From Evansella vedderi (lineage in GTDB: Bacteria > Bacillota > Bacilli > Bacillales > Salisediminibacteriaceae), in the NCBI RefSeq assembly GCF_030813435.1, contig NZ_JAUSUG010000035.1:1-39752 (forward strand): a DNA stretch of 39,752 nt, written 5' to 3'. Position 1 is the stretch's first letter; each line of letters opens with the position of its first letter. Below the pieces are notes generated by a model, which ran no database searches, was not told where the DNA came from, and saw only the letters and a list, made by a program, of their open reading frames with translations. Positions 6,716 to 14,200 of the stretch are shown in pieces. Made by a program: the position numbers and the translations under genes.

Positions 6716-8065
6716 ATGTCAAAAAAAGCATTATTAAACATGTTAGCATTACTTCTAGTATTTACTATTAGTTTAGTAGGGTGTAGTAACGAAACATCAT
6801 CACCAGAAGAAGATAGTAATCCTAAGGATCAGGAAGTGTTAGAGGATAAGGACAAAACCAACGAAAATGGAGTAGATGAACAAGGTGAATTAAAAGAAGA
6901 GGAGAAGACGGAAGAAATAGAAGAAGATAAGGTAGAAAAAACAGAAGAGAAGGCAGAAGAAACAGAAGAAACAAGTGAAGTTAAGGAAAATAAGGCAGAT
7001 AATAAAGTTCGGGAAAATGTCGCTTATGTTAGTGTAGACAGGTTGAATATCAGAGCATACAGAGAAGCCCAAGGTACATCACTTGGGATCATCACTAAAG
7101 GAAAACAAGTAAAAGTTTTGGAAGAAGTGAAAGATGGAGAAGAAGACTGGTTTAAGATTCAAGTTAGAAATGGAGATAATACGATTGAAGGTTGGGTTTT
7201 AACTAAATTTACAGTTAGGGATTCTAGAGAATTTTTATCAGATCTAAACCTTTTTGAAGATGAAGAAATGAATGAATTCTTTACATCTCCAACCCTTTTT
7301 GACGATAATACGGTTGTTGCCTATTACGGACACCCAAATTCTAGATTAATGGGAATTGTAGGGCGACACTCTGTGGAAGAGCTTATATCTCTGTTAGAAA
7401 AGACATCTGAAAAATACGATTCTGTTAATGGTGATAAAGGTGTCATCCCAGCAATTTACCTTATATATGGAACAGTGCAACCGGGAGGCGAAATTGGCAT
7501 ATTAAATTTCGACCAAATGATGTCATACATTGAGGAAGCCTATAAGAATGGTGTCTTAGTATATCTTGACCATCAAATGGGAAAATATCATCCTATTGAT
7601 GCCCTGAATGAAATCTTGCCATTTCTGAGATATCCCAATGTCCATCTAGCTCTTGATCCGGAATGGCGTACGAATAACCCAATGAGAGAGATAGGACATT
7701 TAACAGGCGATGAAATAAATCAAATTCAAGAAACGATGCGTGAATATATGATTTCCAATGAGATTCCAGGTATCCGACAATTTGTTTTCCATCAGTTCGT
7801 TGAAAAGATGGTACCTGATATTGAAGTCATATCCGTTGATTATGATCCCGTGTTGCTCGTGCATAATACGTCAGGTTGGGGTCCACCTTCTGGAAAGATA
7901 GCGACACATGCGACAAATTCAAAGGCAACAAATATACCATACAAAGGCTTTAAATTATGGTATTACTATTCTGATATACCAGGGGTCCACTATGATGATC
8001 CTTTAATGACTCCAGAAGAAGTTATGAATCTCAACCCGAAACCGGGGCTTGTTATTTATCAATAA
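6716..8065 (+). CDS. SH3b-domain lipoprotein with uncharacterised C-terminal domain
   Basis: This 449-residue secreted lipoprotein has a signal peptide with a basic start and a hydrophobic core to residue 22, then lipobox LVGC with Cys23 as the lipidated residue. Residues 28-100 are a low-complexity Glu/Lys spacer that would hold the protein off the membrane. Residues about 103-168 are a bacterial SH3 domain (VDRLNIRAYREAQGTSLGII through GWVLTKFTV), which usually binds the cell wall. Residues 195-449 form a compact domain I cannot name, with alternating strand and helix segments (VVAYYGHPNSRLMGIVG, VYLDHQMG, VHLALDPEWR, LVHNTSGWGPP, KLWYYYSD), suggestive of a TIM-barrel-like hydrolase. Acidic candidates are present (LDHQ, LDPEWR). 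ATG 6716 follows GGGGGG. It appears monocistronic. Confidence 0.75.
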   Translation: MSKKALLNMLALLLVFTISLVGCSNETSSPEEDSNPKDQEVLEDKDKTNENGVDEQGELKEEEKTEEIEEDKVEKTEEKAEETEETSEVKENKADNKVRENVAYVSVDRLNIRAYREAQGTSLGIITKGKQVKVLEEVKDGEEDWFKIQVRNGDNTIEGWVLTKFTVRDSREFLSDLNLFEDEEMNEFFTSPTLFDDNTVVAYYGHPNSRLMGIVGRHSVEELISLLEKTSEKYDSVNGDKGVIPAIYLIYGTVQPGGEIGILNFDQMMSYIEEAYKNGVLVYLDHQMGKYHPIDALNEILPFLRYPNVHLALDPEWRTNNPMREIGHLTGDEINQIQETMREYMISNEIPGIRQFVFHQFVEKMVPDIEVISVDYDPVLLVHNTSGWGPPSGKIATHATNSKATNIPYKGFKLWYYYSDIPGVHYDDPLMTPEEVMNLNPKPGLVIYQ

Positions 8066-8261
8066 CTTGTACGAAAATAAGAACATTAAAATGGTTCTTG
8101 ATATCTGGTATAGTTGATACTAAGTTAATTTCTTTGGCATAAGTGGCTTATAAAGAGTTAAGAATTCAAGATTGGTCTTGCGCTTTCAAGATGGGAGCGC
8201 AAGAAAATCAGAGCCTTTTCCTGTGCATTACAAGGATACTGTTTATTAGAATGATAATCCA

Positions 8262-8420
8262 TAATTATCGTGATTTTGGGAAGACCAAAGCCTAATTCCT
8301 GAGTAAACATAAGAAGGGTTAGGCTTTTTCACTTTAAAATCGTTGACATCCTTCTTTGGTTAACACGTTGACAGCAAGTGGTAAATATTGTGGCTGTAAG
8401 CAGTTGGGATCTGTAGAGAG
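8262..8420 (+). repeat. Terminator-bearing dispersed repeat, copy 1
   Basis: AAGCCTAA (8288-8295) pairs with TTAGGCTT (8319-8326) followed by T5. The sequence AAGCCTAATTCCT..GTAAA..GGGTTAGGCTTTTT recurs at 17357-17398 and 24691-24733. Homology between copies 1 and 2 continues downstream through a GTTGACNTYCTTC block, an AACACGTTGA block and GCAAGTGGTA, ending near GGCTGTAA. The unit is thus about 160 bases and more than a simple terminator. Confidence 0.6.
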
Positions 8421-8472
8421 GGCTTCTGTTCCATAAACCCAATAACATTATCGGTTTTATATATATTGTTAG

Positions 8473-8515
8473 GTGTTAGAGCCTGCTATTCTGGAAGTAA
8501 TTTTAATATCATTAT
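8473..8515. repeat. Dispersed repeat, copy 2 (GTTAGAGCCTGC family, short)
   Basis: GTTAGAGCCTGCTATTCTGG followed by AAGTAATTTTAA is nearly identical to the core at 2394-2436. The coding part present at 9995-10154 is lost. Confidence 0.55.
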
Positions 8516-8602
8516 ATTCAGAGGTAATTACATATAAGCTTCTTGTATACAAAATTCCCTTCTAACTGATTCTATAAGAAACAGCTTTAGGAGGGATTCT
8601 TT

Positions 8603-9679
8603 TTGGAGAAAGAAAAATATCAATTAATGAAGAATTTAACAGAAACAGAAGGATTACCAGGTTTTGAAGATAGGATCTTCAAAGTCATGCAGAAAGAAAT
8701 CAATAAACATACGAATGATGTTGAAACAGATAATTTAGGAAGTATTGTAGGGAAAGTTGGTAATGGGGATTCTAAAATCTTGCTTGCGGGTCATATGGAC
8801 GAGGTTGGCTTTATTGTTAGTCATATTTCGGAGAAAGGTTTTTTACGAATTCGTCCTTTAGGTGGTTGGTGGGGGCACGTACTTCTGTCTCAGAGGGTAA
8901 AAATCTTGAGCAAAAAAGGGGATTTAACAGGGATAGTAGGTTCGAAGGCTCCTCATGTTCTCTCTCCAGAAGAGCGGAAGAAAGTAATTGAAATTGACAA
9001 AATGTTTATCGATATTGGTGCAAGTTCCAGAGAAGAGGCGGAGTCTTTTGGTGCAGCAGTAGGGGATCCCGTTGCCACCATTTGTCCGTTTGAACCTCTT
9101 CCAAATAGAAAAATGTTACTAAGTCGTACATGGGATAATCGTGCAGGCTGTTACATAGCTTTAAAAGTTCTAGAGCGGCTAAAAGGGGAAAATCTTCCTA
9201 ATACATTATACTCTGGTGCAACCGTTCAAGAGGAAGTTGGTTTACGGGGAGCTGAAACGTTAGCCTATATGGTCAAACCTGACATTGCCTTTGCTACAGA
9301 CGTAGGAGTTGCAGGAGATACCCCAGGAATGAATCAAGATGAAGCTGGATTGCAGTTAGGAAAGGGTCCTATTTTATACTTTATGGATCGTTCCATGATC
9401 CCACATCGAAAATTGCGTGACCTTGTTCAGGAAACTGCAAAAGAAAATTCCATCCCGTATCAGATAGATATTATGAGTGGTGGGGGAACGGATGCTGGAA
9501 GATTTCACGTTGCCAATAATGGTGTACCGACAATGGTTGTTAGTGTGCCAGCACGTTATATCCATAGTCATGTATCTGTCGTACACGACGATGATTTAGA
9601 AAATGCTGTCGAATTGTTATGTGAAGTAATTAAAAAGTTGGACAATAGTACTGTAAAACAGATTAAAGGTTTAAGATAA
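8603..9679 (+). CDS. M42-family metallo-aminopeptidase
   Basis: This 358-residue cytosolic enzyme of peptidase family M42 (PepA/YsdC/FrvX type) is a dinuclear aminopeptidase that forms tetrahedral dodecamers and trims N-terminal residues from peptides. Metal and catalytic motifs are all readable: AGHMDEVGF (His and Asp, residues about 64-72), SRTWDNRAGC (bridging Asp), VQEEVGLRGA (catalytic and metal Glu pair), FATDVGVAGDTPG (Asp), and YIHSHVSVVH near the C-terminus (His). The PDZ-like insertion between the first two blocks is present (GDLTGIVGSKAPH). Length is normal for the family. TTG start at 8603, preceded by AGGAGGG with good spacing. It stands alone between gaps, with a strong terminator about 130 bases downstream. 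Confidence 0.9.
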   Translation: MEKEKYQLMKNLTETEGLPGFEDRIFKVMQKEINKHTNDVETDNLGSIVGKVGNGDSKILLAGHMDEVGFIVSHISEKGFLRIRPLGGWWGHVLLSQRVKILSKKGDLTGIVGSKAPHVLSPEERKKVIEIDKMFIDIGASSREEAESFGAAVGDPVATICPFEPLPNRKMLLSRTWDNRAGCYIALKVLERLKGENLPNTLYSGATVQEEVGLRGAETLAYMVKPDIAFATDVGVAGDTPGMNQDEAGLQLGKGPILYFMDRSMIPHRKLRDLVQETAKENSIPYQIDIMSGGGTDAGRFHVANNGVPTMVVSVPARYIHSHVSVVHDDDLENAVELLCEVIKKLDNSTVKQIKGLR

Positions 9680-10037
9680 GAGGACTGAAAGGTTGGAGAA
9701 ATTGTATAACGGATTCGGTTTTGGAGTAAAAAAGCAAAAAAACAACCGTTTTAACAAATATATTAGCTCTATAAAATTAGAACTAAAAAGGATAAGAAAT
9801 AACAACAAAATCGCTTGATAATTAATTCAAGCGATTTTGATTATGGACTTTATTATTTATCCAGAAGCGCATTTTTATTTTATTGGTAAATGTATTGGTG
9901 ATGCGTGATAAATTTCTTGATGTTCATTCGTAAAAAGATAACGAGGGAAGTAATATCTTTTGTCCATATTCAATTACAAGTTTTAAAGGAATAGGGTTAG
10001 AGCCCGCTATGTTGGAAGTAACTTTAACCATTTCCCT
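9680..10037. other. Gap with terminator and repeat edge
   Basis: It contains the strong terminator at 9807-9838 and, from 9995, the non-coding edge of the third GTTAGAGCC repeat. Nothing else is recognisable. Confidence 0.5.
9807..9838 (+). terminator. Strong bidirectional-type terminator
   Basis: AAAATCGCTTGA (9807-9818) pairs perfectly with TCAAGCGATTTT (9827-9838) across TAATTAAT. It ends the M42 peptidase transcript and would also stop transcription coming from the right. Confidence 0.85.
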
Positions 10038-10154
10038 TTAATTAGCTAAGTCTTCTAATAAATCTTTCCAATCTGCAAAATCATCTGGCTCTGCTAGGGC
10101 ATATTTGTCCTTCTTCCCACATAACACATCAGCAAATGCAGTGTGAAAATCCCC
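10038..10154 (-). pseudogene. C-terminal fragment of an unrecognised gene within the third GTTAGAGCC repeat
   Basis: On the minus strand an open frame of 38 codons ends at TAA 10040-10038 and reads GDFHTAFADVLCGKKDKYA, then LAEPDDFADWKDLLEDLAN. It has no start and is abruptly joined at 10154/10155 to the truncated DUF1643-like copy on the plus strand. The 3' end plus downstream repeat (9995-10037) is shared with 2369-2467 and 8473-8515, so the sequence has spread as a mobile or recombinogenic unit. The parental family is unknown to me. Confidence 0.5.
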
Positions 10155-10486
10155 AAGCTAATGGATTGGAATGTTTTATCCATCATTCTATTTTTGCAGA
10201 TGATAGAAATGAAGAAAGAGAGAAAACATTTAAATGTATGGACTCGATGTTAATCTTAGCTTGGGGAGGAAATTCAAAAATTAGAAAACTAGCTAATGAT
10301 GCACTAGCTAGACTGCCTAAAGAAAGAAAAATTTTTGGATTACCCGGAACAAAAAAATGGTCATTCCGTCATCCATTTCCAATGCTTCAGGCAAAATGTG
10401 AAGTATGGCTTAAAGATATGGTCGAGCAATTAAATAATTCTGACTCCAAATCTCAAATAACTGCAACTAAAGAGTGTAACAAATAA
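10155..10486 (+). pseudogene. Decayed DUF1643-like gene (cassette copy A)
   Basis: The DNA is clearly homologous to 20763-21175 of the intact copy, starting at AAGCTAATGGATTGGAATGT. The first half of the gene is missing, replaced by the minus-strand repeat fragment. An internal deletion of about 100 bases joins TATCCAT directly to CATTCTATTTTTGCAG. The remaining frame (DDRNEEREK through LAWGGNSKIRKLANDALARL and FRHPFP) is still open to its normal end (KECNK), so the decay is recent or the tail is tolerated. A product lacking the N-terminal MANPGS motif is unlikely to be functional. Confidence 0.75.
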
Positions 10487-10575
10487 TGAAAATCAACCCC
10501 TTTGAAAAATATATCAGGTGTACTCTTCTAGGATATATAAAATAAAGATACAAATGAAAATGGAGGGGTTGAGGA

Positions 10576-10918
10576 ATGGGTTGGTTTCTTTTTGCAATTG
10601 TACAATATTGGTGATCTAGAAAATAACGAAAACTGGATTCTATCGGGAAAATATGAACCGATTTATTACGTCAACATTTATGACAAAGATGGTAATTTCG
10701 AAATTAGAATTGAAGAAAGTAATAGAAAAGAAGCCATTGAATCAATACAATGTGAAGCAGAGCGGGAAACATATATGACCGTAAATTTTTATAAAAATAT
10801 CTACTCGAAATATGGAACTGTTGTTATTGATGATGAAGAAATGGAATGCCTAAAAGAAATCGTGAAAACAGATCCTTATTTCAAAAAGCATTACCATTCA
10901 TACATGGATGATAACTAG
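10576..10918 (+). pseudogene. Decayed membrane-anchored protein gene (cassette copy A)
   Basis: The ATG at 10576 and its leader (GGAGGGGTTGAGGAATGGG) match the intact copy at 21265. After MGWFLFAIV a deletion of about 110 bases removes the rest of the anchor and linker and shifts the frame, so the native start hits a stop within a few codons. The downstream frame (NIGDLENNENWIL to KKHYHSYMDDN) stays open and is very similar to copy B. Low-level initiation at TTG 10592 cannot be excluded, but the anchor would be lost. Confidence 0.75.
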
Positions 10919-10925
10919 GAGGAGA

Positions 10926-12053
10926 GTGAATAAAGCTATGGGAAATGACTGGAAAACGATTATTTCATTAGGTGCAGAGGGTGGAAGTATTACGTTGCTA
11001 GGGAAAGAGCAACAACCTGGGCAATGGGTATTTAAAAAAGCTGTTAATGAGATGAACTTCGATGATCTTGAGGACGAATCTTTTCAACCTACAGAGTCAA
11101 CTGAAGAAGTCCGTCCATTGAAATCTTCTTTATATAATCGTGGTAAAGAAGCTACTTCCTGGGAAAAAGCAATCAAGCTACTAGATCATTATCCGTGGCC
11201 ACTGCTTAATCCTCGTGAAGTCCATCCTGCTTTTCGAAAACGTGTTTGGAATGCATTACAAAAGGAGGTTAAGGAGAAGTACGGTTACCGAATTGATTCT
11301 CATCGATTAAATAAATGGTCTAAACTATGTCTACCAGAATACTCACCAAAAATGGTTACCTTATCAACCTGGCTTCAAAACTCAACTCACACAACGGTAC
11401 TAACTGGTGCGGGTATGTCTACTGAATCAAATATTCCAGATTTTCGTTCAAAGGAAGGTTGGTGGAATAATATTGACCCAAGAACGGTTGCAACAACCGA
11501 TGCGCTTAGAAACAATTATGACCTATTCCATGAATTTTATAGCATGCGGATCGATGCACTTAAGGGATGCACACCTCATAAAGGCCATGAAATATTGGCA
11601 GCTTGGGAGTATAAAGGGCTGATTCAAGCGATTGCAACACAAAACGTTGATGGATTTCATTATGCAGCTGGTAACAAGAATGTCTATGAACTTCATGGAT
11701 CGATTCAGAAATTTCATTGTGAGAACTGTGCTAAGTCTGCAAAAGAGGATGAATTTTTAAGCAAAAGTAACTGTAAGTTTTGTGGTGGGAAGCTTCGCCC
11801 AGGTGTCGTTCTTTTTGGGGAAATGTTGCCTGAAGAGAGCTGGACGGAATCACTTTCACATATTCGAAAATCAGATCTTGTTATAGTGATCGGAACAAGC
11901 CTTGAAGTTTATCCTGCTAGTCAACTTCCCCAAATGACAAGTGGTAAAACCGTCTACATTAATGCCGAAGTTGATGCTTCCCATCACAACTTTGACCTTA
12001 TTATTGAAGGGAAGGCTGGAGAAGTGTTGAAGCTAGTAGATGAGTTGGTATGA
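10926..12053 (+). CDS. Sir2-family NAD-dependent deacylase with N-terminal extension (copy A)
   Basis: This 375-residue protein has residues 1-130 as an uncharacterised N-terminal domain (WVFKKAVNEMNFDDLEDE and SWEKAIKLLDHYPWP are landmarks) and residues 140-375 as a complete sirtuin: LTGAGMSTESNIPDFRS for NAD binding, TQNVDGFH, ELHGSI with the catalytic His, a four-Cys zinc site (CENC...CKFC), GVVLFGE, and VIGTSLEVYPA. It should remove acyl groups from lysines using NAD+. GTG 10926 lies just after AGGAGG. A hand alignment with copy B (21716) shows about 40 differences in 375 residues (roughly 89% identity), scattered and mostly outside active-site motifs. That suggests continuing selection, although all its cassette partners are broken. 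Confidence 0.88.
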   Translation: MNKAMGNDWKTIISLGAEGGSITLLGKEQQPGQWVFKKAVNEMNFDDLEDESFQPTESTEEVRPLKSSLYNRGKEATSWEKAIKLLDHYPWPLLNPREVHPAFRKRVWNALQKEVKEKYGYRIDSHRLNKWSKLCLPEYSPKMVTLSTWLQNSTHTTVLTGAGMSTESNIPDFRSKEGWWNNIDPRTVATTDALRNNYDLFHEFYSMRIDALKGCTPHKGHEILAAWEYKGLIQAIATQNVDGFHYAAGNKNVYELHGSIQKFHCENCAKSAKEDEFLSKSNCKFCGGKLRPGVVLFGEMLPEESWTESLSHIRKSDLVIVIGTSLEVYPASQLPQMTSGKTVYINAEVDASHHNFDLIIEGKAGEVLKLVDELV

Positions 12054-12176
12054 CAGCATCTTTTATCCCTCTGACCTTAACCTATGGGAATAGATAAAAG
12101 TTTTACAACTAAGGAGTTACGATATATTGTCAGAAAATCAATAGATTTTTTTAATTATAAAAGTTAACAAAGTTAA

Positions 12177-12305
12177 ATGAATTATATATAAGTAGATTAG
12201 AAACATGCGTAGTGAAGGAATTATAACGAAGGAAAACTAATTGACTCCGTTTTGGAACGGAAAATCCAAGAACGTTAAAAGGATTGGAAAACGTATGTAT
12301 AGGTA
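12177..12305 (+). pseudogene. Remnant of the 78-aa cassette gene (copy A)
   Basis: The sequence from TTAAATGAATT, joined by deletion to ATATATAAGTAGATTAGAAA, then CATGCGTAGTGAAGGAATTA and AAAATCCAAGAACGTTA, matches the intact small gene at 22942-23178. The start codon and N-terminal third are deleted, and several single-base changes break the frame. It confirms that copy A was once a full four-gene cassette. Confidence 0.75.
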
Positions 12306-12521
12306 CCCAGAAACTTCACCTCTAAGAGTGTTCCAGAATACCCGCCATTGATCATGTTGACCCTAGATCGAAGGATGAAAAAAGTAAGACTACTAAAGTA
12401 CACACTCAGCTAATCCTAAAGCTACGGTGTCAACTTTATAATCAGTATTTTTAAGAAAATGCTAATACTGAAGGAAATTAAGACGAGTTTATACAAATGG
12501 CGCCATTTGGGCACCACTTCA

Positions 12522-12577
12522 TAAAAAAAGGGTCGGTCTTACCTTTCCTAATATAGAAAGGAAAACGACCGAAGCCC
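12522..12577 (-). terminator. Minus-strand terminator directly downstream of the tRNA-Sec remnant
   Basis: Read on the minus strand, GGGCTTCGGTCG...CCTTTC, loop TATATTA, GGAAAGG...GACCGACCC forms a long stem followed by seven T (plus strand A-run at 12523-12529). It begins 16 bases past the CCA end of the tRNA-like sequence, as expected for a tRNA transcript terminator. Confidence 0.75.
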
Positions 12578-12592
12578 TTGATATATATAGTT

Positions 12593-12656
12593 TGGCGGGA
12601 CCGTCTGGGAATCGAACCCAGCGGAGACGTCACGCGCCTCCCAAAAGGTTTTGAAG
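12593..12656 (-). tRNA. 3' half of a tRNA-Sec (selC) gene; probable integration (att) scar
   Basis: Read on the minus strand, 12656-12593 gives an anticodon loop CTTCAAA (anticodon TCA), 3' anticodon strand ACCTT, a long extra arm GGAGGC/GTCTCC with a seven-base loop, a T-arm CTGGG-TTCGATT-CCCAG, an eight-base acceptor strand ACGGTCCC, discriminator G and encoded CCA. The eight-base acceptor, long extra arm, G73 and TCA anticodon together are diagnostic of tRNA-Sec. The sequence 5' of the loop (right side) neither pairs with the anticodon strand nor forms a D-arm, so only the 3' half exists. A non-functional remnant, with a terminator following it. Confidence 0.72.
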
Positions 12657-12799
12657 TTATGGTAAGATAGTTATTTTTGGTTACCTATAATGCTTGAACA
12701 TGCTCTACAATAAGGTTTCGGTGATTTTTATTATTTTCTAGTATTTTATATTTTTCATGATTTGGGCACTCTTCATGGCACTCTTATCTACTTTGAAAT

Positions 12800-12827
12800 A
12801 ACCCGTTGATTTATCAGTGGGTTTTTT
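12800..12827 (+). terminator. Rho-independent terminator
   Basis: AACCC..TGAT (12800-12810) pairs with ATCA..GGGTT (12813-12822) and is followed by a T run. It may insulate the HEPN gene region from transcription entering from the left. Confidence 0.65.
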
Positions 12828-12884
12828 ATTTTGATATCTGTAAACTTCAACTACACTGCTAAGAAATATGATTGACTTTCAATA

Positions 12885-12950
12885 AGATCAGTCTTCTGCA
12901 AAAGGTTCAGGTTAACTCTTGTATTACGTAGTAGACGGTTTACTATGCAA
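12885..12950. repeat. Dispersed repeat with TATTACGTAGTA core
   Basis: CAGTCTTCTGCAAAAGGTTC followed by AACTCTTGTATTACGTAGTA and GACGGTTTACTATGCAAC matches 4395-4455 and, less fully, 24595-24650. ATACTACGCAACAAGG near 6370 looks like an isolated piece of its right end. It carries no coding capacity. Confidence 0.5.
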
Positions 12951-13005
12951 CAAATATCTTCATTTTTAAGTTAGGAAAGTGATATAAGATTGGGAATGAT
13001 GAGAG

Positions 13006-13028
13006 AGAGGCCTAAGTGGTCTCTTTTT
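13006..13028 (+). terminator. Short rho-independent terminator
   Basis: AGAGGCC (13006-13012) pairs with GGTCTCT (13018-13024), with one G-T pair, followed by TTTT. Confidence 0.6.
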
Positions 13029-13190
13029 CTGTTACAAGCCACAAAGCAATAAAGAAATTTGATAAGGTGGAATTGGAATTTCTTTAAGTCAAGCGTCTAT
13101 TCATGATTCAAATGGTGGAAGGATTTTTTATTGGAAAAAAGTAGTTTGTGAGATACACTTTTAATATAAGGAAATATATGGAGGATTGCA

Positions 13191-13913
13191 ATGGATTTAC
13201 AAGAGGGCATTGATTCATACATTCAAGCAATGAAAGATATACAAAAATCAATAAACCAACTTCAAGGAGAAAGGTTCTTCAAAAACCACCAAAAGACCTT
13301 GCTTTTTAGTCTTTTAGAGACAATCTCCAATGGAGTTTACGGAGATAGATACCGTAATACAGATAGGTTCAAAAGATTTATAATGGAGTTTTGTGAATGG
13401 GAAGACGCAGAAAGAGTGAGCCTTCAACAATTGGCATTACTTCTTGAGAATACACAAGAACATGAGTTTCAAAGATTAAAGAAACATGTCTCTAAAGGAA
13501 TAGATCGTTACCCACCTGCAAGTGCAACTCCATTTAGTTGTGATTCTTTATTAAAGGAAATAAAAGACTTAATGCCTAAAGGTAATACTTCAATCATGGG
13601 TGTGGATATACACACTCTTACCCATGTAAACCTCTTGTGGAAATATCGTAATAGTTTAGTACATGAAGCAAGATCAATTGGTGCTCAAGAGTTGTTTGAC
13701 CATGTTGACTATCCACATTATGTTCATTTCACAATGTTAGAAAAAGACGGTCAATGGGAAGTGTGGAAAATCTCTTATCCTATCCAATTCTTCAATAATC
13801 TCATTGAAATAGCATTGGTAAGTGTGAGAGAGAAATTGATTGAAATGGAACATGATCCACGCAGTAATTATGACTTTGGAGAACTTTGGGTGAAGTCAAA
13901 GCAAATGAAATAA
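13191..13913 (+). CDS. HEPN-motif protein, putative RNase
   Basis: This 240-residue soluble, mainly helical protein carries the motif RNSLVH at residues 153-158 (in KYRNSLVHEA). It fits the R-X4-6-H signature with a polar residue after Arg that defines catalytic HEPN RNases of toxin-antitoxin, abortive-infection and CRISPR-associated systems. The preceding helix and the aromatic-rich segment after it (YPHYVHFTMLEKDGQWEVW) match helical-bundle proteins of this type, but I cannot assign a named family. ATG 13191 follows GGAGG seven bases upstream. The next gene, a small membrane protein, starts 14 bases after the stop, so the two are likely cotranscribed. An antiphage or stress role is inferred from the motif and the accessory context. 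Confidence 0.65.
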   Translation: MDLQEGIDSYIQAMKDIQKSINQLQGERFFKNHQKTLLFSLLETISNGVYGDRYRNTDRFKRFIMEFCEWEDAERVSLQQLALLLENTQEHEFQRLKKHVSKGIDRYPPASATPFSCDSLLKEIKDLMPKGNTSIMGVDIHTLTHVNLLWKYRNSLVHEARSIGAQELFDHVDYPHYVHFTMLEKDGQWEVWKISYPIQFFNNLIEIALVSVREKLIEMEHDPRSNYDFGELWVKSKQMK

Positions 13914-13927
13914 AAGGGGGTAAGACA

Positions 13928-14200
13928 ATGGACTTAATTTTAAAATATATTGCAGGTCCTTTAATAGCTGCTACAATCACGACTTTTTTCGTTTGGTTAA
14001 AAGAAAGTAAGAGTGAGAAAAACAAACATTTAGAAAATGTATCCTATGAGCAACTTACAAAGATGTACAATAAATTGTTCATTCTTTATTACAAATACAA
14101 TCCAATCTTGGAAATCAAAGAGGTTGAAAAAACCTATGACGTTACACCAGAGGGGAAAGAATTAATTAACACGTCCTGTACCCTGATGCAAAATGGATGA
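13928..14200 (+). CDS. Small single-pass membrane protein
   Basis: This 90-residue protein has one hydrophobic segment at residues 5-22 (KYIAGPLIAATITTFFVWL), followed by a lysine-rich cytoplasmic tail with a helix (YEQLTKMYNKLFILYYKYN). ATG 13928 has AAGGGGG seven bases upstream. It lies 14 bases after the HEPN gene, and its stop overlaps the next start (ATGA). It may anchor or partner the HEPN protein at the membrane. The family is not recognised. The tail ends abruptly (TSCTLMQNG), so a longer ancestral protein fused to the following ORF by a now-shifted frame is possible. Confidence 0.55.
   Translation: MDLILKYIAGPLIAATITTFFVWLKESKSEKNKHLENVSYEQLTKMYNKLFILYYKYNPILEIKEVEKTYDVTPEGKELINTSCTLMQNG

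Larger units (their letters stand above)
8066..8602. other. Gene-free gap with hairpins and two dispersed repeats
   Basis: No credible ORF. It contains a hairpin CTTGCGCT/AGCGCAAG (8177-8203) without a T tail, a terminator-bearing repeat (8262-8420, also at 17336 and 24672), and a short copy of the GTTAGAGCC repeat (8473-8515). Confidence 0.5.
12657..13190. other. Gap at the presumed island edge
   Basis: It holds two terminators (12800-12827 and 13006-13028) and a dispersed repeat copy (12885-12950). The stretch 12755-12790 contains tandem GGGCACTC/GGCACTC words. Read on the minus strand they code for a short S-A-M-K-S-A-Q-I-M-K tail and a stop, possibly the last trace of an integrase. That is a weak impression. 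Confidence 0.35.

Noticed and set aside
10926-12053. Interpretation of the sirtuins as Thoeris/DSR-type NAD-depleting effectors
   Set aside because: Both have the four-Cys zinc site and all deacylase motifs and lack the effector architectures (STALD, large C-terminal domains, TIR partner).
12593-12656. Functional tRNA gene
   Set aside because: There is no D-arm or 5' acceptor strand, and the 5' anticodon strand does not pair.
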